Of a stretch of DNA of 64,000 bases, positions 63,215-64,000 are shown one piece after another; position 1 is the first letter of the stretch; each line of letters opens with the position of its first letter. The position numbers and the translations under genes are program-made. Source of the DNA: Halomonas sp. 1513 (GTDB lineage: Bacteria > Pseudomonadota > Gammaproteobacteria > Pseudomonadales > Halomonadaceae). The stretch lies in NCBI GenBank assembly GCA_001971685.1, contig CP019326.1, positions 1,302,001-1,366,000 of the forward strand, given 5' to 3'. The notes below the pieces were generated by a model, which saw nothing but the letters and a program-made list of their open reading frames with translations, did not search any database and was not told where the DNA came from.

Positions 63215-64000
<786 letters not shown>

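Overview
The window looks like a chromosomal segment of a halophilic gammaproteobacterium, most probably family Halomonadaceae (Halomonas or a close relative). The base composition is GC-rich throughout. Gene order matches that group: epmB/efp/epmA, psd, rsgA/orn, queG/nnr/tsaE/amiB/mutL/miaA/hfq/hflX/hflK/hflC/hisZ/purA. A dispersed intergenic repeat occurs twice. I saw no insertion sequence, prophage, CRISPR array, tRNA or rRNA. The two edge genes, leuA at the left and katG at the right, are cut only by the window borders.

Region by region: (1) 1-933, 3' part of leuA. (2) 1014-10880, on the minus strand, a guanidine-degradation operon headed by a guanidine-I (ykkC class) riboswitch. It encodes an ABC importer, two DUF1989 proteins (carboxyguanidine deiminase), a carboxylase of the urea carboxylase family that is probably a guanidine carboxylase, and allophanate hydrolase. 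(3) 11120-13890, EF-P and its beta-lysylation enzymes. (4) 14039-18647, psd, a rhodanese, rsgA/orn and queG. (5) 18736-31921, a long plus-strand housekeeping run: nnr, tsaE, amiB, mutL, miaA, hfq, hflX, hflK, hflC, hisZ, purA. (6) 32000-41271, on the minus strand, an alginate-like exopolysaccharide operon: ugd, alg8-like synthase, alg44-like PilZ/HlyD protein, two polysaccharide lyase-like proteins and a very long Sel1-repeat lipoprotein. (7) 41752-47865, a SUF iron-sulfur operon with its own Rrf2 regulator and a readable promoter/operator. (8) 47936-54128, small and poorly characterised genes including rimK/rimB, a DUF3549 gene, yqcC and an OmpW-like porin. (9) 54205-62579, a proline locus: an AraC regulator, bifunctional putA, an unlisted 36-residue membrane protein, two SSS symporters and proC. 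(10) 62655-64000, an unknown membrane-anchored protein and the 3' part of katG.

The most interesting part is region 6. It carries the c-di-GMP-gated polymerase pair of alginate synthesis (Alg8/Alg44), an AlgL-type lyase and an AlgK-like lipoprotein. The sugar nucleotide dehydrogenase, however, is UDP-glucose 6-dehydrogenase rather than GDP-mannose dehydrogenase, and no epimerase, acetylation or AlgE porin genes are present. The simplest inference is a polyglucuronate (glucuronan-like) polymer made by alginate-type machinery. Region 2 is a clear case where the label 'urea carboxylase' is probably wrong, because the operon starts with a guanidine-sensing riboswitch.

Smaller signals worth keeping are: an IscR-type operator over the suf -10 box; a perfect palindrome carrying TACAAT in both directions between rsgA and orn; two copies of a dispersed repeat with a compensatory stem change; a candidate short terminated RNA near 53720-53782; a perfect CRP-like site before yqcC; and a 36-residue membrane protein between putA and a sodium:solute symporter.
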